This document shows, piece by piece, positions 7,939-16,650 of a DNA stretch of 23,553 nucleotides. A program made the position numbers and the translations under genes. The stretch comes from a virus. Numbering within the stretch: position 1 is the stretch's first letter; each line of letters begins with the position of its first letter. The notes under the pieces were generated by a model. The model made no database searches and had not been told where the DNA came from. It saw only the letters and a list, made by a program, of their open reading frames with translations. The stretch spans positions 1 through 23,553 of the IMG/VR virus record IMGVR_UViG_3300002835_001114. One strand, 5' to 3'.

Positions 7939-7948
7939 ATAAATAGTT
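7939..7948. promoter_or_regulatory. Conserved gap element ATAAATAGTT before the 302-aa gene
   Basis: In the 32-nt gap between the 380- and 302-aa genes the plus strand reads TATAAATAGTT (minus strand AACTATTTATA). The same 10-mer occurs in the gaps before the gp25-like and 1632-aa genes. Here it ends 11 nt before the ATG. It may be a late promoter element or an initiation-related signal. On the plus strand it also holds an exact T4-type late octamer, TATAAATA, which would point away from the gene. Confidence 0.4.
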
Positions 7949-7959
7949 TATCTATATTT

Positions 7960-9102
7960 TTATGCAGTATTAATTTTAAAGAAACCATAACCGTATCTTT
8001 CTAAATCTCCAATATTATCAACTTCACCTAACCTTTCAATTGATTCAAAGGCACTATATTTTCCTCTTTCAACATACACATCAGTTTGAATTTGGGGTGC
8101 CATAACAAAATCAAGTAATTGTTCGTTTTTAACAATCATGGACGTATCAAAATCATTAGCGGTTAAACCATTACTATTCATAACATAGAATGTTTTTCCA
8201 TTAGGTAAATCGTAATAAGTTATTGCTTCAATAGTATATCCCGTTATCCCGTCGATTATTGAATCTATTTTTCCATAAAACTGATTGTTTTTTGTAAAAA
8301 TGTACCCAACAGTAAATGGGTTTGACCCATATCTCTTTAAGTCTTGTATTTTTGATTTTGTAAAACCTGAAACAACAAATGGTGTGGTTGTCCAGTTAGA
8401 TGACGCTTGATATGATGGGTTATTAACACTATCTAATGGATAAATGTAGTTATACGCAATAGGTGTCCCATTCCAACTTCCTCCTTGTGGTGTGAAAGAT
8501 ATAAAACCATTTGGGTTTGGTGTAAATGCTGGAGCTAAGGGTATTGTTACAGGTTTAGATATGGTTGTTAAACCAAATGGGTTTGAGCCTGATAATGTTA
8601 TTGTATAATTACCTGCATTTTGATATACGTGAGTTATTTGTGTCCCCACCAATTGTTGAATCGATGAATTGTCTCCCCAATCAACCGCGTAAGTACTAAA
8701 ATCTAAATAACTTAAAGTGAAATCTCCTGATGTATTATACAGAGTTAATGAATATAAATTAAGTGATGTTGTTGCTGAATATAAAAAATTAGTAACCACA
8801 TCTTTTTGACATAATAAACCATCAAATTCTGAATAATACCCCACATCATTATATGTTTGTGTTAACATAATCGGTATCGTTAAACCTGTAAGTAATGAAG
8901 AACCATTTGTCCCACCACTTAAAATTTGTGACATACCCGAATAGACTGTAAAATTCTGAGTTACTGAAGTAAAAGGTGTTGTGTTCGTAGGAACGCCCCC
9001 ACTAGGTAAGTCATAATAAGTTTTTGCAGTATAAACTAAATTAAAGATGTCACTCGATAATACTTCGGGCGATATTTTAAAACTATATTCTTCAGCTTCC
9101 AT
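7960..9102 (-). CDS. Structural protein with a PKD domain, 380 aa
   Basis: This is a probable virion protein. Residues of about 115-190 form a clear PKD-type beta-sandwich: VDWGDNSS at 140-147 replaces the usual W.FGDG, followed by THVYQNAGNYTITLSGSN at 157-174, the classic closing strand signature. PKD domains mediate protein or glycan contacts on surfaces. The N-terminal 110 residues and C-terminal 190 are unrecognised; the word YYDLP.G appears in both (about 29-35 and 297-303), and the C-terminus ends with an IGDLERYGYGFF stretch. No signal peptide is visible. It starts in a TAATG overlap with the 280-aa gene, so the two are probably translated together. A peripheral baseplate protein, perhaps joining fibres to the wedge, fits its position. 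Confidence 0.65.
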   Translation of the reverse strand: MEAEEYSFKISPEVLSSDIFNLVYTAKTYYDLPSGGVPTNTTPFTSVTQNFTVYSGMSQILSGGTNGSSLLTGLTIPIMLTQTYNDVGYYSEFDGLLCQKDVVTNFLYSATTSLNLYSLTLYNTSGDFTLSYLDFSTYAVDWGDNSSIQQLVGTQITHVYQNAGNYTITLSGSNPFGLTTISKPVTIPLAPAFTPNPNGFISFTPQGGSWNGTPIAYNYIYPLDSVNNPSYQASSNWTTTPFVVSGFTKSKIQDLKRYGSNPFTVGYIFTKNNQFYGKIDSIIDGITGYTIEAITYYDLPNGKTFYVMNSNGLTANDFDTSMIVKNEQLLDFVMAPQIQTDVYVERGKYSAFESIERLGEVDNIGDLERYGYGFFKINTA

Positions 9103-9944
9103 TATGGGTTTACGTATTCATACCAGGTTATAGCTTCATTTGCTGTTTGACCAACACCCACCCTAACTTGTGCTGGTGATTCTCTATATATCTTATACTC
9201 GTAAGTGCTTTCATCCATTACTACCTTGTAATAGAAAAATTGCTCTTTATCAAAATTAAACTTAACAGGTCCCGCAAATCCGGATTGTGGTTGATTAATC
9301 ATTCTAACAAATTGGCCTATTTTAGCATTAAAGAATTTACAACTCATATAAAATGTTGTTCTTGATATGTAAGACTTGTTTCTTAACCAATAGAAAAAGA
9401 AACCTTCTTTATCTTGACCAACATAATCTAAAATGTATTTTGGTTTTTTAACCATGACGTTTGTAGGGTTTAATGCCGGACCTATTGTTCCCGGTTCTTT
9501 TACACCTTGTTGTGTTGGTAAAATCACACTAAACATTATCTTTTGACTTTCGGCAATCTTCGTATCATAAAAGTCTAACTTGAAAAACGAACCTTTAAAA
9601 GAATTTGAAAAATAATATATCTCAGAATCGGTAAAAGTGGCGTATTGATAATCATCTAACCAATTACCAATACTAGGTGGGTTTGTGTTAAATGTTGTGG
9701 GTAAGTTTGGATTAAAGAAATTAAAAATATAATTTATTTCTGTCTTTTCAGGATTAGAATCCCATGGCGCATGAGCAAATCTACCAATTTCAAAATCTTC
9801 AATACCGTTTATTAATTGTTGTACTGCATTTTTTTCAAACTCTTCAACCCCCTGTTCTCTACCTTCAATATCGAAAGTAATATTAATAGGTATATTAATT
9901 TCGGTATCGTTAGGATTTAATGTATATCTATAGTAATTACTCAC
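9102..9944 (-). CDS. Unrecognised baseplate-region protein, 280 aa, GTG start
   Basis: I do not recognise this family. The protein is rich in Phe, Tyr and Asn and looks mainly beta, with short acidic stretches (EGREQGVEEFEKN at about 27-39). There is no membrane segment, signal peptide or enzyme motif, and few Cys. The start is a GTG at 9944-9942 within an 8-nt overlap with the 583-aa gene stop; no ATG lies near, so GTG is the only start that keeps the conserved-looking N-terminus. It is the only non-ATG start I accept here, which may lower its yield relative to its neighbours. Size and position allow comparison with wedge proteins such as T4 gp8, but the sequence alone does not show this. 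Confidence 0.6.
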   Translation of the reverse strand: MSNYYRYTLNPNDTEINIPINITFDIEGREQGVEEFEKNAVQQLINGIEDFEIGRFAHAPWDSNPEKTEINYIFNFFNPNLPTTFNTNPPSIGNWLDDYQYATFTDSEIYYFSNSFKGSFFKLDFYDTKIAESQKIMFSVILPTQQGVKEPGTIGPALNPTNVMVKKPKYILDYVGQDKEGFFFYWLRNKSYISRTTFYMSCKFFNAKIGQFVRMINQPQSGFAGPVKFNFDKEQFFYYKVVMDESTYEYKIYRESPAQVRVGVGQTANEAITWYEYVNP

Positions 9945-11688
9945 AATCGTCTGTTGTAGGTTGGTTTATAATTGTTGTAACAATTTCATTAGTTCTTTGC
10001 ATTGGTTTTTGTAAAAACAAAACTTGTTTGTAAGGATAATGGGCTCCATTTATAAATGGATAATCTAAACCATTACCTTCAGAATCAATATACCCAAAAC
10101 CATAGATATCCCTCCAAATAAATGATTGGTTATATTCTGAAAACCACGCATAGGTTGGGATATTGTCAGTTTTAGTTTTTAATGCGGTCTCTATGTATCC
10201 ACTAAAAACTCTAATAGGTATTGATTGATGTGGTTCGTAAACATACCCACTTGGTAAATTTAATGGTGAATTATCAGAAAAATATGAACTATTAAATGAA
10301 TACTTATGATGTATGGGTGATAACACATATTCTTTTTGTTCGATATAATTGTATTCACAAAAATCACCTTTTATTGTTGAGCCGGTTGTTAGAAAATCAT
10401 TATAATAAAATTTTTGACCACTTCCTGTTGGTTGCTCATAACTAGATAATGGTATGTTATCTTTATTATTTATTGATGTATGGTCCCACCATGTGTCAAC
10501 AGAATTTGATAAGAAATTGAATCCCCAACCTATATCAATACCTGTTGGTTGATTATTTGAATTTATTGCTGGTGGGTTAAACCAACCCATATAACCTCTT
10601 TGAATAAATGATAAGAATAATTCTGTAACCGGTTTCCCGTTATTATCCTTTAATCCGGATATACGTATATCTTTATTTAAAACAAAACTAAAAGTTTTAG
10701 AACCTTCTTTTACTGAAATCCTTTGTGTATTATTGGGAGTTAGTGCCGAGTATTCTATTTTAGATTTGGTGTTAAATGGTATATTTTCAAACCCCGCCTG
10801 TGTAATATTAAAATCACTATTTGTTGATATCACTTTGTGTAATCTGATATAGTAAATTGATTTTGTTTCAGTACTATTTACGATGTTTGTAATTCTTTTA
10901 AAAGTTCCATTTAACCCTGTTGTAGTTTGGTTTAATGGGTATTTTAAATTAAACACTGAAAATACTTTTTCTTCTGAACGATACTGACTATCCCCTAACC
11001 CAAACACTTCAAAAACCTTTTTACCACCAATACCTCCAGGTAGTGTCGGCATATTTATTTCGATAAATTCACCAACATTAAGGTTATGCGGAACCCCACA
11101 ATAGAAAAATAAAACCTTTTTACCGTTTATTACTCCAGTTGTTAAGATAAAAGGAATACCATCACCTGAAGTAAAATTGACACTTACATTGAATTTTTCA
11201 GAAGTATACTTCATAGGTTGTGTGGTGTCACTACTATATGGATAGGTTAAATTCATCATCCAATTGTATGATGTTGCACTCTTTGAGACGTATGTTCTGT
11301 GTCCTGTAACCGCAGAGTATCTTACTAATGTAAATTCATCAAATTGTGGGTAACCTTCCCATGGAACGTTAGGGTTTGGTGGTGTGTTTAATGTCGCATT
11401 TGCAATAGCATTAGTATAATAAAGAATGTTCCTATATGGTGTATAAGTGGTTTTACCTGAAACCGTATTTTGAAATATGTTTGTTAATTTTCCTGATATT
11501 CTAAATGTATCACTATCTTGTCTTTCAGTTTCAAACTGGTCTGTTAAATTTACAGTTATTGACCTATCACCTTCAACCATAGTTCTTCTATCCCCAATAA
11601 GTGGTGGTTGAATCCAAATGTCTTTGTCAGTATTACCTGCAAATTGTTTTGAACCTAAAACTATTTGTATTTCGTTTTGATTAGACAT
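9937..11688 (-). CDS. Unrecognised baseplate-region protein, 583 aa
   Basis: I do not recognise this family. It is soluble, beta-rich, and rich in Asn, Thr, Tyr and Phe throughout, as virion proteins often are. It has no transmembrane segment, no signal peptide and very few Cys (FFYCGVPH, GDFCEYNY and the terminal DDCE). N-terminal residues 35-75 hold charged stretches (VEGDRSITVNLTDQFETERQ), and the C-terminus has an aromatic-rich IYGFGYIDSEGNG block. The ATG lies in an 8-nt overlap (ATGTCTAA) with the end of the 1632-aa gene, and its own end overlaps the next gene by 8 nt, so this stretch is one polycistron. A structural role in the baseplate is inferred from position between gp6-like and fibre genes. 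Confidence 0.6.
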   Translation of the reverse strand: MSNQNEIQIVLGSKQFAGNTDKDIWIQPPLIGDRRTMVEGDRSITVNLTDQFETERQDSDTFRISGKLTNIFQNTVSGKTTYTPYRNILYYTNAIANATLNTPPNPNVPWEGYPQFDEFTLVRYSAVTGHRTYVSKSATSYNWMMNLTYPYSSDTTQPMKYTSEKFNVSVNFTSGDGIPFILTTGVINGKKVLFFYCGVPHNLNVGEFIEINMPTLPGGIGGKKVFEVFGLGDSQYRSEEKVFSVFNLKYPLNQTTTGLNGTFKRITNIVNSTETKSIYYIRLHKVISTNSDFNITQAGFENIPFNTKSKIEYSALTPNNTQRISVKEGSKTFSFVLNKDIRISGLKDNNGKPVTELFLSFIQRGYMGWFNPPAINSNNQPTGIDIGWGFNFLSNSVDTWWDHTSINNKDNIPLSSYEQPTGSGQKFYYNDFLTTGSTIKGDFCEYNYIEQKEYVLSPIHHKYSFNSSYFSDNSPLNLPSGYVYEPHQSIPIRVFSGYIETALKTKTDNIPTYAWFSEYNQSFIWRDIYGFGYIDSEGNGLDYPFINGAHYPYKQVLFLQKPMQRTNEIVTTIINQPTTDDCE

Positions 11689-14600
11689 CTTGATTAAAAA
11701 TATATTTAGTTATGTATCTGTTCATCACACTTTTACCTTTAAATAAACCAAAATAGAAATGGTATGGTGCACCAACAACAAATTTATCGTTTTGTCCCGG
11801 TGGGAATGTTGCGGTATTTCCATTACTATTTGTATTATAGATATAACCTTTCTTACCGTAATTTGTCGTATTAAAGTAATTTGAGAATGGTGCTTGGTAA
11901 AAACTCATCGTTTGGTATTTTTGTTTATAAAATCCTAAACCTTGTAGTCCTGTTTGCCATTCGTTTTCATCAGAACCAAATATGGTATTGGTGTTAGCTA
12001 ACTTCCATAAATAAAATGGAACTTCCTGAGTTTTAGGGTAACCAAAATAATTTGTTAGTGTTGGTGTAAATGTTGTTATACCAGGAGTTAGTTTAATTCG
12101 GTTTTCGGTATTACCCGTAAAGAAGACGCCAACTAACGCATCACCTGAACCGGCAACATATAGTGTATCATCATCGTAGACATCATCACTAAATCCTTCG
12201 ACACCATATTCTGAGTTAATACTGAATAATTGTGCAATATCACCATCAATTCTATCTTCACTTCTTGAGAACATTCTGTTGATTGACGCATCTCCAATAC
12301 CTAACATTTGACCTAAGAAATTGGAATTTATCAATCGTGAAATAATAAACAATTGTAATAAATCTGATGTATCATTAAACGACGTAGATTGGAAGGTTTC
12401 CATTAGGTACCCTTCAAATTGTGGGTTAGCACATATTTCTTTTGTAAATTGGTCTCTCGGACCTAAATCCATTATTGTTGTTGGGAAATATAAGTTCCTT
12501 TCATTCATACCTCCATATCCGGCAGGTACAAATGGTGTTAATGGTACAAGTTTTCTTTTTGGCATTTGACCAACAAATTGGCTACCTGTGTAAGGTGTTG
12601 CCCGATAATACAATCCATTTGTTTTTCCTTCGGCATAAAATACAGGTCCTTGACCAGGTCTAAAGACGCTATCATAACTACCACAGAATTGATATTTTTT
12701 GGGTTGTCCTGTAATATTAAAAATTGTTTTTTTCTTAAACGAGAACATATATAAAGAACCGTTTACCCAATTATTCTGAAATACTTGTGAAAACACACCC
12801 CTACAAGCCCCAAACATCATTCTAAATCTAGCCTTCCACTCAATAAAATATTTAATATCCTTAGGTATTGAAATAATTAATGGTTTGTCCACAAAATAAT
12901 AACACCCACCACTTACTCGTTTATTATCTAAATTTCCATCACAAGGGTCATTAACACCAAAACTTGTACCCGTACCACTATAACATTCTAAAAGTGTTAA
13001 GTTCTCACATTGTAAAGAACCGATAACAGCATCTGTAATGGCGTTAGAAGTGTCACCAGTTAAATCCGCTAAATTATTAGTCGTATCTGTTGGTTGTAAT
13101 GAAACAAAAGGAGCCACCGTTCCATTACCATCTTCACCAACCAAATACACCGCAAAATTATCATTAAGGTGTAAAGAATATGATGTATTACCACTTGTTT
13201 GTGTTTTTGTTGATGTTGGTAACCTATCGGACCTTAACACCATTCTATTATTATTTGTAATTGTTACATTAGCATTTAACTGTAAATGGTACGCCGGTGA
13301 CATTAATCTTGCTTGACTATTAGGGTTAGCAATAGGGTTAAAAGGTGTTCCAGCAGGTATACTGGAAGTTAATAGAGTACCCCCTTCAAAATTACCTTGT
13401 CCGATAAATGCGTTAGTTATGTAATTATACTGAAAGGTAAAATTATTAACAGTGTTATTACTAATAGCCCCTCCGTTATTTGAATAATGACCTAAATTAT
13501 AACTGTCACCATTAAATGATTTATGAGTTGTTTGGCTTTTATCAGTTGAGTTATAGTAGTAAACTGAATTATTTGTGAATGAAGTAAACTGAGTTGGGTC
13601 CACAGTAAATCCATATGGTTCAAAGTATAGGTTAGCTCCATTATATGGTGAGGTTGTGGTATTATCTGTAACTTTATGTGTTTGTGGTGTCACATATGAA
13701 CTATACCAAGGATACATACCTTGTCCAAATGATTGTGGACCCGAATTTGGTTGTATAGGTATATTCAAATGATATATACCCTCTACCGTAGGTCCATTTG
13801 ATAATGCGTAACCAAATAATTTTGAGAGGTCATATTTTATTTTTTGTTTCTCAGTGTAAGGGTCAACCCCTCTACTAAGAATTAAAATTTCCATTTCTAA
13901 AAATCCATCTAAGAATTTCCACGGAGTGATATAATCATTATGATTAAATGATGGTGGTAATCCATAATTATATGTTTGTGTTTTTCTAAACAAATACTGA
14001 TTTAATAAACCAGTTGTTCCACTTGTTATACCTGAAAATTGCTGAGTGGTGGCACCTGTAATAAGTTGGAAGTACTCGACCCCAGCTTTAAATTTATATT
14101 CTTTTCCGTTTTCAGTGATTTTTAATTTTAAAGTCCCACTTTGTACGTTACCGTTTGTATCAACCCAACTAAATTGTTTGTTATATAAACTGTTTGGACT
14201 ATAAGGCGTTGAACCTGTTATATTATTTGTATTATACTGATTAATTGTCGTTAACCCTGTAGTGTTTGGGTCATTGATTGCACTTAAATCTGTAAAGGTT
14301 AATAATTGTCCTGGAGGCATATTTGATATGGTTCCTGAATCACATAACATAACAAGAACACTATCATCAAAGGTTGTTGATGGGTCAACCGTATTAGTAA
14401 GCGGATTAGTATTATTTACAGTAACTTTGATATGATTTAACCCGTCAAAATATCTTTGTCTTACGTTTGCTAAATTCATTGATTGAGCTAAATGAACGTC
14501 ATATCCTATTGAAGGTATTCCCCCTTGTACTAAAAATTGCGTCACAGGAACTTTTAATAGTTTATCTAAGTTGTTTCCTGAATTCAGTACTTGATATCCT

Positions 14601-16579
14601 GCATATGCTTGTCTAATCGCATTATTATAACTTTCAGGACTACTAGATGTTGATGCATATGAACTATTATATGTTTCAAATGAAGATATAGAATTTAAAT
14701 CCGCCAATGGGCTAAAATTACTTGCTGATATTGTAACAGTTGCACTTTGTTGGAATGACGATTCATCCGGAGGTAATGCAACATCTTCACAAGGACACGC
14801 TTCACAATCAGGATAAGACATCATAGGTAAAGAAATTCTTTTAAATGGATTTTCTTTATCTAATGGGGTTATGTTTTCTTGTTTACAATCTTCTTTTTTC
14901 TTTTTAGTTGATATTGCAGCAATAATTAAACAAATCCCATATATTACTACGTTTATTATCCATATTATAAGATTTATTATTATTCGAATTACAGGGTATA
15001 GTAATGCTAAAACATGTAATATTATAATTAAAGACACAAAAACAGGTGTTAAAATTGTAACAAGTAAGTTTAATATGAATACCAAGAAATCAAAATTTCT
15101 AACACCATCGTTAACCGGAAACTTATTAACCGTATTAACACAAGTCCTATCTGTAATATCTTTAATACCTAAATGTCGTAATCTATTTGAACCCCATTTC
15201 CATCTATCGACTAATCCCGATATCGTATAAACTTTATTATAATTAAATTGGTAGAACCTATCTTCACAATCAATAGCTTCTTGTATCATTTGTTGACCTA
15301 TTGTTGTTGTTGGGTCCCCGTATTCAGTCCAATCTAAACTAAAGGCGTATGAGTATAACTGAGCGTCGGTATCGGTTGGCTCGTCATTGTTATTAGATGA
15401 CCAACCCCATTCTTTAACATTAGGAACTAAATAATCACCACGCATAATACTATTTTCCATACCAGCCTCATTCTGATATTGAATTCTAAATCTGTATTTA
15501 CCTTTTGTTGGGATTCCTACTGATGGGTCATTTGATAATACTTGTTCCCCAAATTCATTAGTTGTGACATAATCTAAGTTCATAGGAACTTCAATTAACC
15601 ATGTTCCGTTGTCATCAATTACTTTACCACCTTCAGGTAATGTGTATTGTTCTAAAACAGGTCTTCCATCATTATCGTAATTAATTGTTTGTCTAACCGC
15701 TAAAATTCTACCAGGAGCAGTTACTAAACTACATAGATTACCTGTTTCTTTTCCGGGTTTACAATTTGTTTTCAAATAGTCTTCATCGGCCGATGAAAAA
15801 ATTGACCCCATAAAAACAGCGTGAGGTTTAATATCAATTCCAAAATCTCTTAAATCGAAATCGGCCCTTGTAATCCCAACATTACATAATTCGGTTTCAC
15901 CCCAAAATGAAGTAACATCAACATCTTGTTTGATGTTAACAATTTGTGGTAAGGAATTTAAATCTGTTGATGATTTGAATTGGTCTCCGTCAAATTGCTC
16001 AGTAGTTGCTAAACCCGCTCTTATTAAATCTGCAGGTCTTAAAGAAAAACAACCAATGTTTGATAAATCTAAATCTAAAATTAATGTTTGAATTCCAAGT
16101 GGGGCTCCGATTATCATAAAGTCACCACTTTCATTAGTTTTAACGGTAAACTTATAATACTTTTCGTATACCTCTAAAACTTCAGTTCTTGTTAAAACAT
16201 CATTTTTATCAGGAAAAGTTCCAGTTGCAGTATGCCCATCATATTCTTTTACGTAAGGTAATAGGTTATATCTATAACCATCTTCATTTTTTTGTTCTAC
16301 GTTTTTATAAGGATAAAGTGTGGATATTACCGGGTCATTTTCATCAATTGCATCAAGAGGAATAAATATAGATACATTTGCGTTTGGTACACCATATCCA
16401 CCGTTAACAATTACCCTACCAGCAACTACACCATAATCAGCACAAAACCTCGTATAAACGTCTTCTTGTCTTAATTTTAAAGACAGCATTTCTAAAAAAT
16501 CAAAATCCTGAGTGACGTTAATTCGTATACTTCTTTCTTTTTTTCCTGGTGTTGATTTTATCCTATAACTTTTGGTCAT
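11681..16579 (-). CDS. Giant baseplate-region protein, 1632 aa, with regulatory-like beta domain and hydrophobic core
   Basis: This is the largest gene in the window and sits where T4 has gene 7, just after gp6; a wedge-scaffold role is inferred from that only. Residues of about 45-185 look like a CarboxypepD-regulatory/transthyretin-like beta-sandwich: VVAGRVIVNGGYGVPNANVS, then TVKTNESGDFMIIGAPLG. Residues of about 500-558 are almost all hydrophobic (FLVFILNLLVTILTPVFVS, a second block LIIILHVLALLYPVI, then RIIINLIIWIINVVIYG) and could form two or three membrane spans. STKKKKEDC follows, then a Cys cluster DCEACPCED. The remaining 1000 residues are Asn/Thr-rich and beta-like, ending with FYFGLFKGKSVMNRY. 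Membrane-type segments within a tail protein are unusual. No enzyme motif is seen. The ATG lies 13 nt after a conserved gap element. Confidence 0.7.
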   Translation of the reverse strand: MTKSYRIKSTPGKKERSIRINVTQDFDFLEMLSLKLRQEDVYTRFCADYGVVAGRVIVNGGYGVPNANVSIFIPLDAIDENDPVISTLYPYKNVEQKNEDGYRYNLLPYVKEYDGHTATGTFPDKNDVLTRTEVLEVYEKYYKFTVKTNESGDFMIIGAPLGIQTLILDLDLSNIGCFSLRPADLIRAGLATTEQFDGDQFKSSTDLNSLPQIVNIKQDVDVTSFWGETELCNVGITRADFDLRDFGIDIKPHAVFMGSIFSSADEDYLKTNCKPGKETGNLCSLVTAPGRILAVRQTINYDNDGRPVLEQYTLPEGGKVIDDNGTWLIEVPMNLDYVTTNEFGEQVLSNDPSVGIPTKGKYRFRIQYQNEAGMENSIMRGDYLVPNVKEWGWSSNNNDEPTDTDAQLYSYAFSLDWTEYGDPTTTIGQQMIQEAIDCEDRFYQFNYNKVYTISGLVDRWKWGSNRLRHLGIKDITDRTCVNTVNKFPVNDGVRNFDFLVFILNLLVTILTPVFVSLIIILHVLALLYPVIRIIINLIIWIINVVIYGICLIIAAISTKKKKEDCKQENITPLDKENPFKRISLPMMSYPDCEACPCEDVALPPDESSFQQSATVTISASNFSPLADLNSISSFETYNSSYASTSSSPESYNNAIRQAYAGYQVLNSGNNLDKLLKVPVTQFLVQGGIPSIGYDVHLAQSMNLANVRQRYFDGLNHIKVTVNNTNPLTNTVDPSTTFDDSVLVMLCDSGTISNMPPGQLLTFTDLSAINDPNTTGLTTINQYNTNNITGSTPYSPNSLYNKQFSWVDTNGNVQSGTLKLKITENGKEYKFKAGVEYFQLITGATTQQFSGITSGTTGLLNQYLFRKTQTYNYGLPPSFNHNDYITPWKFLDGFLEMEILILSRGVDPYTEKQKIKYDLSKLFGYALSNGPTVEGIYHLNIPIQPNSGPQSFGQGMYPWYSSYVTPQTHKVTDNTTTSPYNGANLYFEPYGFTVDPTQFTSFTNNSVYYYNSTDKSQTTHKSFNGDSYNLGHYSNNGGAISNNTVNNFTFQYNYITNAFIGQGNFEGGTLLTSSIPAGTPFNPIANPNSQARLMSPAYHLQLNANVTITNNNRMVLRSDRLPTSTKTQTSGNTSYSLHLNDNFAVYLVGEDGNGTVAPFVSLQPTDTTNNLADLTGDTSNAITDAVIGSLQCENLTLLECYSGTGTSFGVNDPCDGNLDNKRVSGGCYYFVDKPLIISIPKDIKYFIEWKARFRMMFGACRGVFSQVFQNNWVNGSLYMFSFKKKTIFNITGQPKKYQFCGSYDSVFRPGQGPVFYAEGKTNGLYYRATPYTGSQFVGQMPKRKLVPLTPFVPAGYGGMNERNLYFPTTIMDLGPRDQFTKEICANPQFEGYLMETFQSTSFNDTSDLLQLFIISRLINSNFLGQMLGIGDASINRMFSRSEDRIDGDIAQLFSINSEYGVEGFSDDVYDDDTLYVAGSGDALVGVFFTGNTENRIKLTPGITTFTPTLTNYFGYPKTQEVPFYLWKLANTNTIFGSDENEWQTGLQGLGFYKQKYQTMSFYQAPFSNYFNTTNYGKKGYIYNTNSNGNTATFPPGQNDKFVVGAPYHFYFGLFKGKSVMNRYITKYIFNQDV
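14014..14034 (-). repeat. 21-bp exact repeat, copy 2 (other copy at 314-334)
   Basis: This stretch in the 1632-aa gene is identical to 314-334 in the 94-aa gene. Here it encodes GITSGT within FSGITSGTTGL. See copy 1 for interpretation. Confidence 0.5.
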
Positions 16580-16592
16580 TTGTGCTTTTAAA

Positions 16593-16602
16593 ATAAATAG
16601 TT
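16593..16602. promoter_or_regulatory. Conserved gap element ATAAATAGTT before the 1632-aa gene
   Basis: The plus strand reads AATAAATAGTTAT at 16592-16604, a 13-mer identical to the one before the gp25-like gene. On the coding (minus) strand it is ATAACTATTTATT and ends 13 nt before the ATG. It lies next to an inverted repeat in the 71-nt gap after the gp6-like gene, so the gap may hold a terminator-like hairpin and a new start of transcription. Confidence 0.45.
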
Positions 16603-16605
16603 ATT

Positions 16606-16628
16606 TTACCCATTTTAAAAATAGGTAA
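16606..16628 (-). terminator. AT-rich inverted repeat in the gp6/1632-aa gap, possible weak terminator or operator
   Basis: On the minus strand TTACCTATTTT and AAAATGGGTAA face each other and can form a stem of about 10 pairs with one T-G wobble and a 3-nt loop. A clean U-tract does not follow, so efficient intrinsic termination is doubtful. It could be an RNA-processing site, a weak terminator, or a binding site next to the conserved gap element. Confidence 0.3.
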
Positions 16629-16650
16629 GTAGTTTAGGAAATAAATAATC

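Noticed and set aside
12321-13316. Several plus-strand frames of 60-90 codons
   Set aside because: All are shadows of the 1632-aa gene, mutually overlapping and without recognisable domains.
14871-15230. Plus-strand open frame of 119 codons with hydrophobic content
   Set aside because: It is the antisense of the hydrophobic-core codons of the 1632-aa gene, whose AT-rich codons read as hydrophobic residues in both directions.
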